A stretch of DNA of 64,000 bases from Flavobacteriaceae bacterium UBA5950 (lineage in GTDB: Bacteria; Bacteroidota; Bacteroidia; Flavobacteriales; Flavobacteriaceae), in the NCBI GenBank assembly GCA_002430545.1, contig DJCM01000001.1, forward strand, positions 1 through 64,000, written 5' to 3'. Positions 1 through 9,136 of this stretch are shown here, piece after piece; within the stretch, counting starts at the first letter, position 1, and each line of letters opens with the position of its first letter. The position numbers and the translations under genes are program-made. The notes under the pieces were generated by a model. That model was not told the DNA's origin, made no database searches, and worked only from the letters and a program-made list of their open reading frames with translations.

Positions 1-45
1 ATTTAATTTTTTATAACTACAATCCAATTTATAATTAAAGGCCAA

Positions 46-1686
46 CTATTGTTCTTCTGCTGCAAAAGCTTTAGATGCCTCAACTTTTAAATTCCTTAGC
101 AGCCATTGGCCACCTGTCGCGTTGCCTACAGGAATTAAAGTGTCTCCAACGTACTGAAGTCTAATGAAAAAGGACACATTTTTAATTGATGTGCTTATTG
201 TACTTGTCTCAGTATTTACAAGATTATATTTATCAATAGACCATGGAGCAAATGTATCACCAAATCTATAATTGCTAGAGAAATTAGCCTCTAATAATGA
301 CCAATTGGTTGTATCCAAAGAAGATGTATCATCTGTGCTTTGATAAGAAGAAACTGTTCTTTTGTACCTGTTGACCCACCAATCATTATAACCAAAAATT
401 TCATAAAAACTAATTCTTAGTTTTTTAATTGATGTGCCTTGTACAGGAATTTTAAATTCTGCAGCTCCATCATTATAATTTGTCGCAGGATTAAAAACTC
501 CAAATCTCAAAACTGGACCATCATCACATTTAGGGTGAGTGTTTCTTAAACTTACTACATTGGACGTGCTACCCATTTTATGTATTTCGAGTTGAGTACC
601 TTGTACGCTAAAATCATTTTCATAAACAGGGGTTGTTTCCCATCGCTCCTCAACCTCTATTGTTAATACATCTTCAAATTCAAATTCATCATCAGTTGCA
701 TTGGTAGCTTTGAGTCCTAGGGTATGAATGCCTAAGGGGAGTCCTGCATCTGCAGCGATTAATACTTTACCTGAGGGCTCTTCAACACTAAATGAACTAG
801 AAAAATCAATTACTGCTCCCAATTCAGAATCATTGTTTACAAGTGAAGTTGGGAAAACAACTTCCCATTTAGTTGGAATCATTCCAGTCAGTTCAGGTGC
901 TGAAGTTGTATATGCAGTATTTGGTGACAAAACTGTTTTGGTGAGTGGTGTCGATCCATCTTGCTGAAATATTTCAATTGTCGGAGATTCCCCTACATTT
1001 ACAGTAAGAACATTGGAAGCCATTACCACTCCGACATTAGTTTCTATTTCAACACTCAAACTATTATGTCCTGAAGCAGCTCCTTTCACTTTTGAAATAG
1101 CACCCGTTGAAGAGTTAATTTCAAAACCAGGAGGTGGGTCTATTAGCTTATAAGTTGCAGATGTGATTTCATCTAATCCAGAAGTATCTGTATATGAAAT
1201 AGTTGCCATCACACCCTGCTCAAATATACCTGCCTCTACTTCATTTTTATCAATAACAACTTCTACAGGAACATCCAAAATGATAAGCTCAAATGCATTT
1301 TCATATACTGCCATGCCACTAGCGTTTACAAGACCTACATCAATAGAAAACGTACCTGTACTGATTGTATTATTGATGTTGCCGTAAGAAATAATACCAC
1401 TCTCACGATCAATTGTAAAGGCAGCTTGTACAAAATTACTTTGCGTGGGAGATGATGTTTTTAAAATACGAAAACCATAAGGGGTTTCAAGATCGCTAGT
1501 CGTTGGATTAGCACTTTGAATACTGCCCAGTGATGGATATGATGTTAATTTTTCATAAACTAAAGATGTTGAATCTGCATCAATTAACTGTGGCTCGTAC
1601 AATTCAACTGTTTCTTCATCATCACAACTCAAAACAATAAAGAAAAATGTGAAAAGAATTGAAAATAAAATTTTTGAAATTTTCAT
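46..1686 (-). CDS. Surface lipoprotein in the SusE/SusF position of the locus
   Basis: Predicted outer-membrane lipoprotein of 546 residues. A lipoprotein signal ends in LSC with Cys21, followed at once by acidic residues (DDEE), which resembles the surface-export signal of Bacteroidota lipoproteins. The middle (about 30-345) looks like several immunoglobulin/cadherin-like beta-sandwich repeats. The C-terminal part (about 350-540) is rich in aromatic residues and looks like a jelly-roll, plausibly carbohydrate-binding. It lies 3 bases after the SusD stop and is probably co-transcribed with SusC and SusD. By position it matches the SusE/SusF-type glycan-binding lipoproteins that follow SusCD pairs. 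I do not recognise a named family, so binding to xylan is inferred from context only. Confidence 0.7.
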   Translation of the reverse strand: MKISKILFSILFTFFFIVLSCDDEETVELYEPQLIDADSTSLVYEKLTSYPSLGSIQSANPTTSDLETPYGFRILKTSSPTQSNFVQAAFTIDRESGIISYGNINNTISTGTFSIDVGLVNASGMAVYENAFELIILDVPVEVVIDKNEVEAGIFEQGVMATISYTDTSGLDEITSATYKLIDPPPGFEINSSTGAISKVKGAASGHNSLSVEIETNVGVVMASNVLTVNVGESPTIEIFQQDGSTPLTKTVLSPNTAYTTSAPELTGMIPTKWEVVFPTSLVNNDSELGAVIDFSSSFSVEEPSGKVLIAADAGLPLGIHTLGLKATNATDDEFEFEDVLTIEVEERWETTPVYENDFSVQGTQLEIHKMGSTSNVVSLRNTHPKCDDGPVLRFGVFNPATNYNDGAAEFKIPVQGTSIKKLRISFYEIFGYNDWWVNRYKRTVSSYQSTDDTSSLDTTNWSLLEANFSSNYRFGDTFAPWSIDKYNLVNTETSTISTSIKNVSFFIRLQYVGDTLIPVGNATGGQWLLRNLKVEASKAFAAEEQ

Positions 1687-1689
1687 GAT

Positions 1690-3255
1690 TTAATCATTTA
1701 GTAGTTCGTTGTTATTTATTTCAAGTAGTGGTATTTCAAGTAACATAACCTCAGACTCGACGTCATTTAAGAGCACATCGACTGATGCCTTAAAATTTGG
1801 ATTATTGTTATGTCGATTGATTGTATTTTCTAAGAAATAAGCATATCCCCTTCTTCTGTTATTGTAAGAGTCAAGACCCTCACCAAGCAGCTCAAAACGA
1901 TACTCATCCATGATGGCGTCTCTAAAACTATCCTTGTCAGCCAGATACCCTCCATGTGGTATTTGACCAGAACGTTCTAAAACTTCAGTGACATAGCCCA
2001 ACTCCTCACCATTTTCAAGCTCATTCGAAATTTCAGCTAGCATGAGTAATAAATCAGCATATCTGTATATTATTAAATTTTGGCTGTTAAATTGATTTGT
2101 GTGATTTCTATCCTTTTCAGCATGTTTAAATAAATATGGATGGGCATTTCCAAAACTTCCTCTTGATGAATTAGTTGGATAAGTGCGGTGTGGATTACCC
2201 TCTGTATCACAGCCGCCACACCTTTGAATGTAATCGGATATATAAGTAGCATCCAAACGCAGGTCTGTAGGATAATGTGCAACATGATAGTCGTAAACAC
2301 TTGCGGATACAGAAAACCAGCCAAAGGCTTGTCCTGCTTTATATCTCCAAGGTGTGTAGTTTCGTGCCATTTGGGAATTTGTAGCGTCTTGACTGATCTG
2401 AAGTTCAAAAATTGACTCATCTGAATTTTCATTTGTTCCGTCAAACAAGGATGCATAATCAGCTACTAAAGAATAATCTCCGGACGTATATATGTCTTTG
2501 GCTTCTGTATATGCTAAATTCCAATAATCCATCTCCGATAAGCTGGCGTCTTGCAATTCTGGATTTGTTGCCAAAAGCATATATACTTTAGCCAAAAGCA
2601 TCTGAGCAGCGTGAGCTCTTGGAAAACCAAGGCCGGCAGATCCATTCAACAGTGATTTGGCTTGCTTTGCATCTTCAATAATAAGATTATAAACTTCTTT
2701 CGTTGGAGTCTTTGCTCTATGAATATCATCATATGTAGCGAGACTTGTCCAGACTGGAATGTCTCCCCAAAGCCTAGTGAGGGAAAAATAACTGAAAGCT
2801 CTGCTAAAATATGCATGCCCAGCAACGTCATTAATTCTAAGTTGAGATGGATCATCTGAATCTAGATCGTAAACAGAATTTTCAATAGTTGCATTCGCTC
2901 GAGAGACTATGCGATATAGCCCAACCCAGGTGTTTTGATTGTCAACATTTTCATTCGGGTTTAACTTCATAACTCCATTCATCCATACAGAACTAAGTTT
3001 GTTCCCTCCCCTTCTAGTGGTAAAAAGACCTGAATAACCGTTTTCAACAAACATACGCTGCTCCATTGCATTGTAATGCGTAAAAGCGGCATATATGCCA
3101 TCTCGTGCATATTCGGAACTCGTTACGTTGTTATAAAGTGATACGGGATCAACCAAAAAGGGTGGGTTCTCATCCAAATCACATGATAGAACTAAAACCC
3201 CAACTGAAAGAAGCGAAAATAATTTTGATATCTTTTGTATTCTAAATTTTTCCAT
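1690..3255 (-). CDS. SusD/RagB family starch-binding-like outer membrane lipoprotein
   Basis: Surface glycan-binding partner of the adjacent TonB-dependent transporter. The start at 3255 gives 521 residues and a good lipoprotein signal (MEKFRIQKISKL... ending VLSC, Cys25). The open frame extends upstream to 3339, but that would overlap the end of susC and bury the signal peptide. The body is alpha-helical with the TPR-like layout of the family (NQNTWVGLYRIVSRANATIEN, then AHAAQMLLAKVYMLLA) and ends with the usual YRFELLGEG and RRRGYAYFLE helices. It follows SusC by 26 bases. The family binds oligosaccharides and acts as a lid on SusC. A xylan-type ligand is inferred from the neighbours. Confidence 0.93.
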   Translation of the reverse strand: MEKFRIQKISKLFSLLSVGVLVLSCDLDENPPFLVDPVSLYNNVTSSEYARDGIYAAFTHYNAMEQRMFVENGYSGLFTTRRGGNKLSSVWMNGVMKLNPNENVDNQNTWVGLYRIVSRANATIENSVYDLDSDDPSQLRINDVAGHAYFSRAFSYFSLTRLWGDIPVWTSLATYDDIHRAKTPTKEVYNLIIEDAKQAKSLLNGSAGLGFPRAHAAQMLLAKVYMLLATNPELQDASLSEMDYWNLAYTEAKDIYTSGDYSLVADYASLFDGTNENSDESIFELQISQDATNSQMARNYTPWRYKAGQAFGWFSVSASVYDYHVAHYPTDLRLDATYISDYIQRCGGCDTEGNPHRTYPTNSSRGSFGNAHPYLFKHAEKDRNHTNQFNSQNLIIYRYADLLLMLAEISNELENGEELGYVTEVLERSGQIPHGGYLADKDSFRDAIMDEYRFELLGEGLDSYNNRRRGYAYFLENTINRHNNNPNFKASVDVLLNDVESEVMLLEIPLLEINNNELLND

Positions 3256-3281
3256 GATTAGTATTGAATTTTTAAGCATGA

Positions 3282-6200
3282 TTAGTAGTTGAGATTTAAT
3301 CCTATGATTATGGTTTTTGCATTTGGTGGTCCGTTCCAATCAACTCCATTGATCAAGCCATTCCACATAAAGCTAGTGACTTCAGGATCGAATCCTCTGT
3401 AGTTTGTAAACGTTAACAAGTTTTGACCAGTTACATAAATATTTGCACTTTTAAGTGGGCTATTTTTTGATAACGAAAAGTCATAACCAAGAGTGATATT
3501 TTTAAGACGTAAATAGCTGCCATCTTCAACAAATCTATCAGATATTGCTAGGTACTCTGGTTCTTCAATAACCTTATAACCAATCCTTGGATGGGTTATT
3601 GCGCTTGGTGAATATTGACCTACTTTTTCTGGACGCCACGCATTGTGATATGCCTCAGGAGTAATATTCCTGTATAATCCCTCTGCATTACCCATTTGAA
3701 GAGAATTCCCGTTTATGATATCATTTCCATAAACTCCATTAACTAGGGCAGATAGCGAAAATGACTTATAATTTAAGGAGAGATTCAACCCAAATGTGAA
3801 ATCAGGATTAGGATTTCCAATAATAGTACGGTCATTTATATCAATTTTATTATCTCCATTGATGTCAATAATTCTTACATCACCAGCCTCAGCCCCACCT
3901 ATAAAATCATCGTCTGGTTGGTAAATACCATAAGTTTTGAAACCATAAAATAGGGACGCTTCCTCACCCTCAACAAAAATATTGGCAGGATATTTAAAAT
4001 AATTTCCTCGACTTATCGTATTTCCTAAATAAAATCTTTTTTGCTCAGCATATGAATCGTTTAAATAAACTGATGATAAAGGCTGTGATGATAATCCTTC
4101 AATTCTAGTTTTATTAAATGCAATATTTCCACCAAAACTGAATCCAAAATCTTCCTTTTCTTCAGGACTAATTTGGACTGCAATTTCAAGTCCTTTGTTG
4201 GATAGCTCACCTTTGTTTATCAATAGATTGTTAAACCCTGTGGATGGTGCAACATTTGAATTGATAAGTAAATCCTTCGTGAGCTTGTCATAGACGTCTA
4301 TTGTTCCCGTGATCAAGCCGTTCGCAAGAGAAAAATCGACACCAAGGTTCTGTTGCTCAGTCGTCTCCCAAGTTAGCGTTGGGTTTGCAATATTATTGAG
4401 AATTAAGGGTACACTCGTTCCATTGGTAGGGGTTCCATATAAAACAGAGGTGTTTATACCATAATTAGATAATGTACCATACGCTCCAATACCATGGTTT
4501 CCAATTTGCCCCCAACCGACTCTCAATTTCAACTCATCAATTAATGGAATATCCTTTATGAAATCTTCACGATGCATATTCCAAGCAAAAGCTGTGGATG
4601 GATAAAGTCCATATCTAGAATCCTCTAAAAATTTTGAAATTCCATCTCTTCTAAAACTAGCAGTAAGGATGTACTTATTGTTAAAAACATAATTCACACG
4701 TCCTAAAACTGAAAATAGCTTTACCTCGGAATCTATGTTAGCTAATGGGCTAGAAATAACCTGACCAAAAAAGGGCTGCTCGGTTGTTTTTTCAAGCGTT
4801 ACAAAATCTTGTACAACATAAGTCATATTTTGATTGTTTCGCTGATCGTATGTCACACCCAATACTGCGTTTATTCTGTTATTTCTTCTGAATGCTCTAT
4901 TGTATCTTAATGTATTTGTGAACTGGAAAGATGTCGCTTCTAATTTTGATAACTGTAACATTCCATTCGCATTTTTACCGACATAAGTTGTCAAGCCATA
5001 AAAACGTCTTCTTTCTTTTGTACGAATGTTACCACCAGCTCTCATTTGATAACTCAAACCTTTTACGCCCAATTCAAAAGTAGAAGTGATAGAACCAAAA
5101 AATCGATTTTCACTAGAGACGTCTTCAAAGTCATCGATAAACGAGTAAGGACTAGAAATACCTAAATCATCGGTATTATCTGCCTCTACTATCCCATCGG
5201 GAAGTATGGGTCTGAATGATAGCAAATTTCGAATAAAGCTTTGGTTCGAACTTCCAAGCAAATCGCCTCCTTCTGCAAAATTGGTTTTGCTAAAAAACCC
5301 ACTGAGTCGTGCATTTATTTTAACCTTGGAACTTAAGGTCTGATTTAAGTTGAGTCTTATGTCTCCACTTTTAAAACTTGAGTTTTCTGTCAGCCCTTTA
5401 TTGTCATTTACACCACCTGACAAATAGTAATTTCCATTATCGCTACCACCAGAAATCGAAACTCCAGCATTTATACTTGGAGATGGACTTAATAGTTCAT
5501 CTTGCCAATTTATTGGGGTTACAGGCGTGTCAGAGATACTTACAACCCCATTGTTATTCGTAATTTGAAAAATTTGATCCCCTTCAATATGGAATGCAGG
5601 ATAATTGGTGTCGGTTGTTCTTAAATTAGATTCGTTTCTGTAACGTGCATAATCAAAAGCGTCAAGTACATCATACCTTTTTGAGATGCTTTTCATCGAA
5701 GTGTTTACATAAATATTCGTTTTGACCTGGTTTGGAGTTCCTTTTTTGGTGGTAATTAAAACAACACCATTGGCACCTCTAGAGCCATAGATTGCAGTGG
5801 CAGAAGCGTCTTTTAAAATTTGAATATCTTCAATATCGCGAGGATTGATACCGTTAAGACCATTTTGCTGCTCCTGACCAGTGTTACCTCCTCCAGTGGC
5901 TACAACATCCTCACTGGCAGACGAAACAATGATGCCGTCAACTACGTATAATGGTTCATTGTTACCACGCAAACTACTAGCGCCTCTAATTCTCACACTA
6001 ATTCCAGATCCAGGGTTGGCAGCATTTTGAGTAACATAGATTCCTGCTGCTCTTCCTTGCAATAGCTGGTCAACAGTTGAGGATTGCCTTGCTATTTCGT
6101 CAGATACTTCAACTGAGGCGACAGAACCTGTAAGATCCTTTTTCAATACAGTTCCATATCCAATCACAACTACTTCTTCCAATTCTGAAACATCTTGTGT

Positions 6201-6476
6201 AAGAGTTACTGTGACATTTTTTTGACCATTGACATCCACCGTCTCAGAGATAAAGCCAATATAAGAAACAACAATAGATTGGTCTGGAGAGTCAAGAAGG
6301 ATAGAAAACTCTCCATCAAAATTTGTGATTGCACCTACCTGATCAATCCCTTTGATTTGTACGGTTGCGCCAGGAAGTGGATCGCCAATATCATCAAGAA
6401 CAACACCACTTAGCATCTTATCTTGCGCAAACAGAAGGCATGGGATTGAAAATAAAATTAGGAAAAGTTTTTTCAT
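3282..6476 (-). CDS. SusC/RagA family TonB-dependent outer membrane transporter
   Basis: Outer-membrane importer of oligosaccharides, 1064 residues, powered by TonB. Visible in order: a signal peptide (MKKLFLILFSIPCLLFAQ), a carboxypeptidase-regulatory-like domain (about 22-95, SGVVLDDIGDPLPGATVQIKG), a TonB-box region (EEVVVIGYGTV, about 100-110), a plug domain (about 115-246, with the SusC signature GSRGANGVVLITTKKG) and a long C-terminal beta-barrel ending in an aromatic-flanked strand (IIIGLNLNY). It is first in an operon with SusD and the following lipoprotein. It is divergent from the beta-helix gene across 233 bases of AT-rich intergenic DNA that must carry both promoters. Import of xylo-oligosaccharides is inferred from context. 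Confidence 0.96.
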   Translation of the reverse strand: MKKLFLILFSIPCLLFAQDKMLSGVVLDDIGDPLPGATVQIKGIDQVGAITNFDGEFSILLDSPDQSIVVSYIGFISETVDVNGQKNVTVTLTQDVSELEEVVVIGYGTVLKKDLTGSVASVEVSDEIARQSSTVDQLLQGRAAGIYVTQNAANPGSGISVRIRGASSLRGNNEPLYVVDGIIVSSASEDVVATGGGNTGQEQQNGLNGINPRDIEDIQILKDASATAIYGSRGANGVVLITTKKGTPNQVKTNIYVNTSMKSISKRYDVLDAFDYARYRNESNLRTTDTNYPAFHIEGDQIFQITNNNGVVSISDTPVTPINWQDELLSPSPSINAGVSISGGSDNGNYYLSGGVNDNKGLTENSSFKSGDIRLNLNQTLSSKVKINARLSGFFSKTNFAEGGDLLGSSNQSFIRNLLSFRPILPDGIVEADNTDDLGISSPYSFIDDFEDVSSENRFFGSITSTFELGVKGLSYQMRAGGNIRTKERRRFYGLTTYVGKNANGMLQLSKLEATSFQFTNTLRYNRAFRRNNRINAVLGVTYDQRNNQNMTYVVQDFVTLEKTTEQPFFGQVISSPLANIDSEVKLFSVLGRVNYVFNNKYILTASFRRDGISKFLEDSRYGLYPSTAFAWNMHREDFIKDIPLIDELKLRVGWGQIGNHGIGAYGTLSNYGINTSVLYGTPTNGTSVPLILNNIANPTLTWETTEQQNLGVDFSLANGLITGTIDVYDKLTKDLLINSNVAPSTGFNNLLINKGELSNKGLEIAVQISPEEKEDFGFSFGGNIAFNKTRIEGLSSQPLSSVYLNDSYAEQKRFYLGNTISRGNYFKYPANIFVEGEEASLFYGFKTYGIYQPDDDFIGGAEAGDVRIIDINGDNKIDINDRTIIGNPNPDFTFGLNLSLNYKSFSLSALVNGVYGNDIINGNSLQMGNAEGLYRNITPEAYHNAWRPEKVGQYSPSAITHPRIGYKVIEEPEYLAISDRFVEDGSYLRLKNITLGYDFSLSKNSPLKSANIYVTGQNLLTFTNYRGFDPEVTSFMWNGLINGVDWNGPPNAKTIIIGLNLNY

Positions 6477-6685
6477 TGTTTCTTAGTTATTGTTGATTAG
6501 TACTAAATTACAATATTAGCGGGGTGCATTTTAATACATTCTCGTTATTTAATATCATATTTTGTTCATTTAACAGATTATACAATGGTTTACTAATAGA
6601 TTCACCAATATTTATCTTTTACTCACACATTTCATTTTTTATAATTTTTGCCTCATTCTTAATATTTTAGATCACTTTTAGAAGT

Positions 6686-6693
6686 TACTTTTA
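6686..6693 (+). promoter_or_regulatory. Candidate -7 box for the beta-helix gene
   Basis: TACTTTTA matches the Bacteroidota -7 element TAnnTTTG at seven of eight positions and ends 16 bases before the ATG at 6710. The same 8-mer occurs upstream of two other genes of this locus (14746-14753 minus, 16307-16314 plus). No convincing -33 element. The rest of the 233-base gap 6477-6709 is AT-rich and shows no other clear site. Confidence 0.3.
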
Positions 6694-6709
6694 CGGAAAA
6701 TTCTTATAA

Positions 6710-9115
6710 ATGAAAATTTTATCGTTTAGTTTTTGGTTTTGTTTATCTACAACCTTTGTTTGTAGTCAAGATTACTATGTTGATGACCAGGGAAGCGATT
6801 CAAATCCAGGAAGTGAGTCTCAACCCTATAAGACTATCAACAAAGCAATTGCTTCTGTTGATGCAGGTGGAACAGTATATGTCATGGATGGCATATACAC
6901 TGACGAAAGTGCTGGTGAGCCATTTGTTTCATTTTATGAAGATGCTACGCAGCAAGATTCTGCAGGTAACAATTATGTGTTCAGCAACGGAGAAAACCTC
7001 AATAACCCACATGTTGTCACGATAAATAAAGCTGGTAATGAAACTGATGGCTACATTACTGTAAAAAACTATCCAAACCACAGGCCCAAAATTATTTTTG
7101 ATGGACAAGGTGGTATTAAGCTTGGCCCAAATGCAAGTTATGTTATTGTTGAAGGCTTTGAGGTTGAGGGACCCTCGCAGTCGATCACATACAATCAGGC
7201 GATTATGAATCGTAGAAACAGGATTACTTTAAAGGAGTCTGAAAACCAAAACAATAACAACTACTCCTATTTTTCTGGAAAAGGAATTTGGGGTGGTTAT
7301 GACGACCATCATCATATCATTATTCGAAACAATATTGTCCATGACACACCTGGATCTGGAATAAGGTTTAATGATAGTGACTACATCACGATTGAAAACA
7401 ATACTATCTATAACACCACTTGGTGGACATCGTCTGCATCAAGTGCAGTTGTTTTTGCTGAGACAATTGCTGTAAATGATGATGATAATACAACAGATAT
7501 TAAAATGATCATTAGAGGAAATACGGTTTACAACAACTGGAATCGTATTCCATTTTATATGGCAAGTTTTCCAGACAATGCACAACCCCCCAAAGGAAAT
7601 TATGGTAATGCGGGTTACTCTACAATCTTAGATGGACAAGGACTTTATGTTACTAGGAGTCACTCTCCGAGTGATACAAATCCTCGGCCAGGATACTTGG
7701 GTACATTTTTATTTGAAAACAATCTTTGTGTTAATAATGGAAAAAATGGAATTAATTTCGACAGATCAAATTACAGCTCTGCGATTATTAGAAATAATAC
7801 AATTTATTTCAATGGAGTACATGAGATTATTCAAGACCAGTCAGTAGCAGATGGTAACCCAAGACACGGAGGTCAAAAAGTAGCAGGAATTATTTCCAAT
7901 TTCGTTAAAAGTGTGAAAGTTGTAAACAATATAGTTGTTACACGATATTCTGATTATTCTGCCTTGAAATTAGATAATGTTGACAATCCATTTACTGTAG
8001 ATGATCCAGCGACAGAAGATGTTGTTGAAAATTTTAATGATGGAGAAAAAATAGCTACAAACAATATTTTTGTTACAGGGACAGTCGCTTACCCTGGAAA
8101 TCAGACACCTGAAAATATGATTAATATATCTCCTCAATTTGTAAATCCACCTGACCTTTCTGATGATGCTAATGAAATAGAAGATTGGGAAACCTATATG
8201 GACAATGTTGACTTTTCTTTACTAGCTACCTCTCCAGCAATAAATGCTGGTATGTCGGAATATTCTCCTCTATCGGATATCCTTGGAAATGCAAGACCAA
8301 TTCTTCCTGAAAATATTCAATCATCCTCAAGTTTTGAATCCTCCTTTGATGGTTGGGTAAATTGGTCAAACGATAGCTCTAGTAATGAGATACAGTTAAG
8401 CGAACAGGCGAGTAAGCATGGAAATAAAAGCATGAAAGTATTTGGGAGAACTAAAAACTGGCACAGCGCAAAATTTGACTTGTCTAGTTTAGTTGTCGAT
8501 GAAAATTATACAATATACTTATGGGTTAAAAATACTCAGCCAAATGGCACTGCACAATTAATAGTGCGTGAAACCATAGACGGTACTGCTTCATATAACA
8601 ATATTACCAGTCCAATTGAAATTAGCAGCAATGAATGGACTCTATTAATTGCGGATTATACACATCAAAATTATAGCGACTTTTTATATGTTAAAGGCCC
8701 ACCAGTTGTTAATGGAACAGGTGTTGATTTTTTTATAGACAATTTCTCATTAGTTTCTCAAGGATCGCCAGAAGTTGATTTCAATACTGTTGATGATATC
8801 GTTGACATTGGAGCATATGAATATATAGAGCCTTCACTAGGCATTGATGAATGGGGTAATGAAATAAAATCACATCACGACATTACACTGTTTCCAAACC
8901 CAGTGTCGAATGAGCTGCATTTGATCAATTTGGATTTACAATCTAAAATCAAAATTGTTGATATTTCAGGTCGGAAATATGATGTAAAAGCTATTCCAAA
9001 CCTCGAGCAACAGAGTGTCAAAATCAATTTATCACACTTGAAGTCTGGAACTTATATTGTTCAAGTTCTGTCTGAAAAAGGAATGACCAAAAGCTTTAAA
9101 ATTATAAAGCAATAG
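6710..9115 (+). CDS. Secreted right-handed beta-helix protein with CBM-like insert and T9SS sorting domain
   Basis: Probable cell-surface polysaccharide-degrading enzyme, 801 residues. A signal peptide covers about 1-20. Residues 21-530 form a parallel beta-helix: it opens with YYVDDQGSDSNPGS...YKTINKAI and has many NN-containing coils (RNNIVHD, ENNTIYN, RNNTIYF, VNNIVV). A carbohydrate-binding-module-like jelly-roll (about 535-685, SSFESSFDGWVNWSND to DFFIDNFSLVSQG) sits between SPAINAG...DILGNARP (509-530) and VDIGAYEY (698-705). These two motifs are normally adjacent at the end of such helices. A T9SS type A sorting domain covers about 724-801 (FPNPVSNEL, ISGRKYDV, LKSGTYIVQV). The catalytic family is not settled. 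In a xylan locus, beta-helix glycosidase families such as GH120 or GH141, or a lyase, would fit. Confidence 0.72.
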   Translation: MKILSFSFWFCLSTTFVCSQDYYVDDQGSDSNPGSESQPYKTINKAIASVDAGGTVYVMDGIYTDESAGEPFVSFYEDATQQDSAGNNYVFSNGENLNNPHVVTINKAGNETDGYITVKNYPNHRPKIIFDGQGGIKLGPNASYVIVEGFEVEGPSQSITYNQAIMNRRNRITLKESENQNNNNYSYFSGKGIWGGYDDHHHIIIRNNIVHDTPGSGIRFNDSDYITIENNTIYNTTWWTSSASSAVVFAETIAVNDDDNTTDIKMIIRGNTVYNNWNRIPFYMASFPDNAQPPKGNYGNAGYSTILDGQGLYVTRSHSPSDTNPRPGYLGTFLFENNLCVNNGKNGINFDRSNYSSAIIRNNTIYFNGVHEIIQDQSVADGNPRHGGQKVAGIISNFVKSVKVVNNIVVTRYSDYSALKLDNVDNPFTVDDPATEDVVENFNDGEKIATNNIFVTGTVAYPGNQTPENMINISPQFVNPPDLSDDANEIEDWETYMDNVDFSLLATSPAINAGMSEYSPLSDILGNARPILPENIQSSSSFESSFDGWVNWSNDSSSNEIQLSEQASKHGNKSMKVFGRTKNWHSAKFDLSSLVVDENYTIYLWVKNTQPNGTAQLIVRETIDGTASYNNITSPIEISSNEWTLLIADYTHQNYSDFLYVKGPPVVNGTGVDFFIDNFSLVSQGSPEVDFNTVDDIVDIGAYEYIEPSLGIDEWGNEIKSHHDITLFPNPVSNELHLINLDLQSKIKIVDISGRKYDVKAIPNLEQQSVKINLSHLKSGTYIVQVLSEKGMTKSFKIIKQ

Positions 9116-9136
9116 TTGATCACTAATTGAGTTTTA

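Noticed and set aside
3256..3339. An N-terminal extension of the SusD frame overlapping susC
   Set aside because: It would put 28 extra residues before a good lipoprotein signal peptide; the ATG at 3255 is preferred.
9117..9123. TTGATCA after the beta-helix gene, also found after the epimerase gene
   Set aside because: It has no inverted partner nearby and the 7-base match is likely chance, so it is not called as a terminator or shared element.
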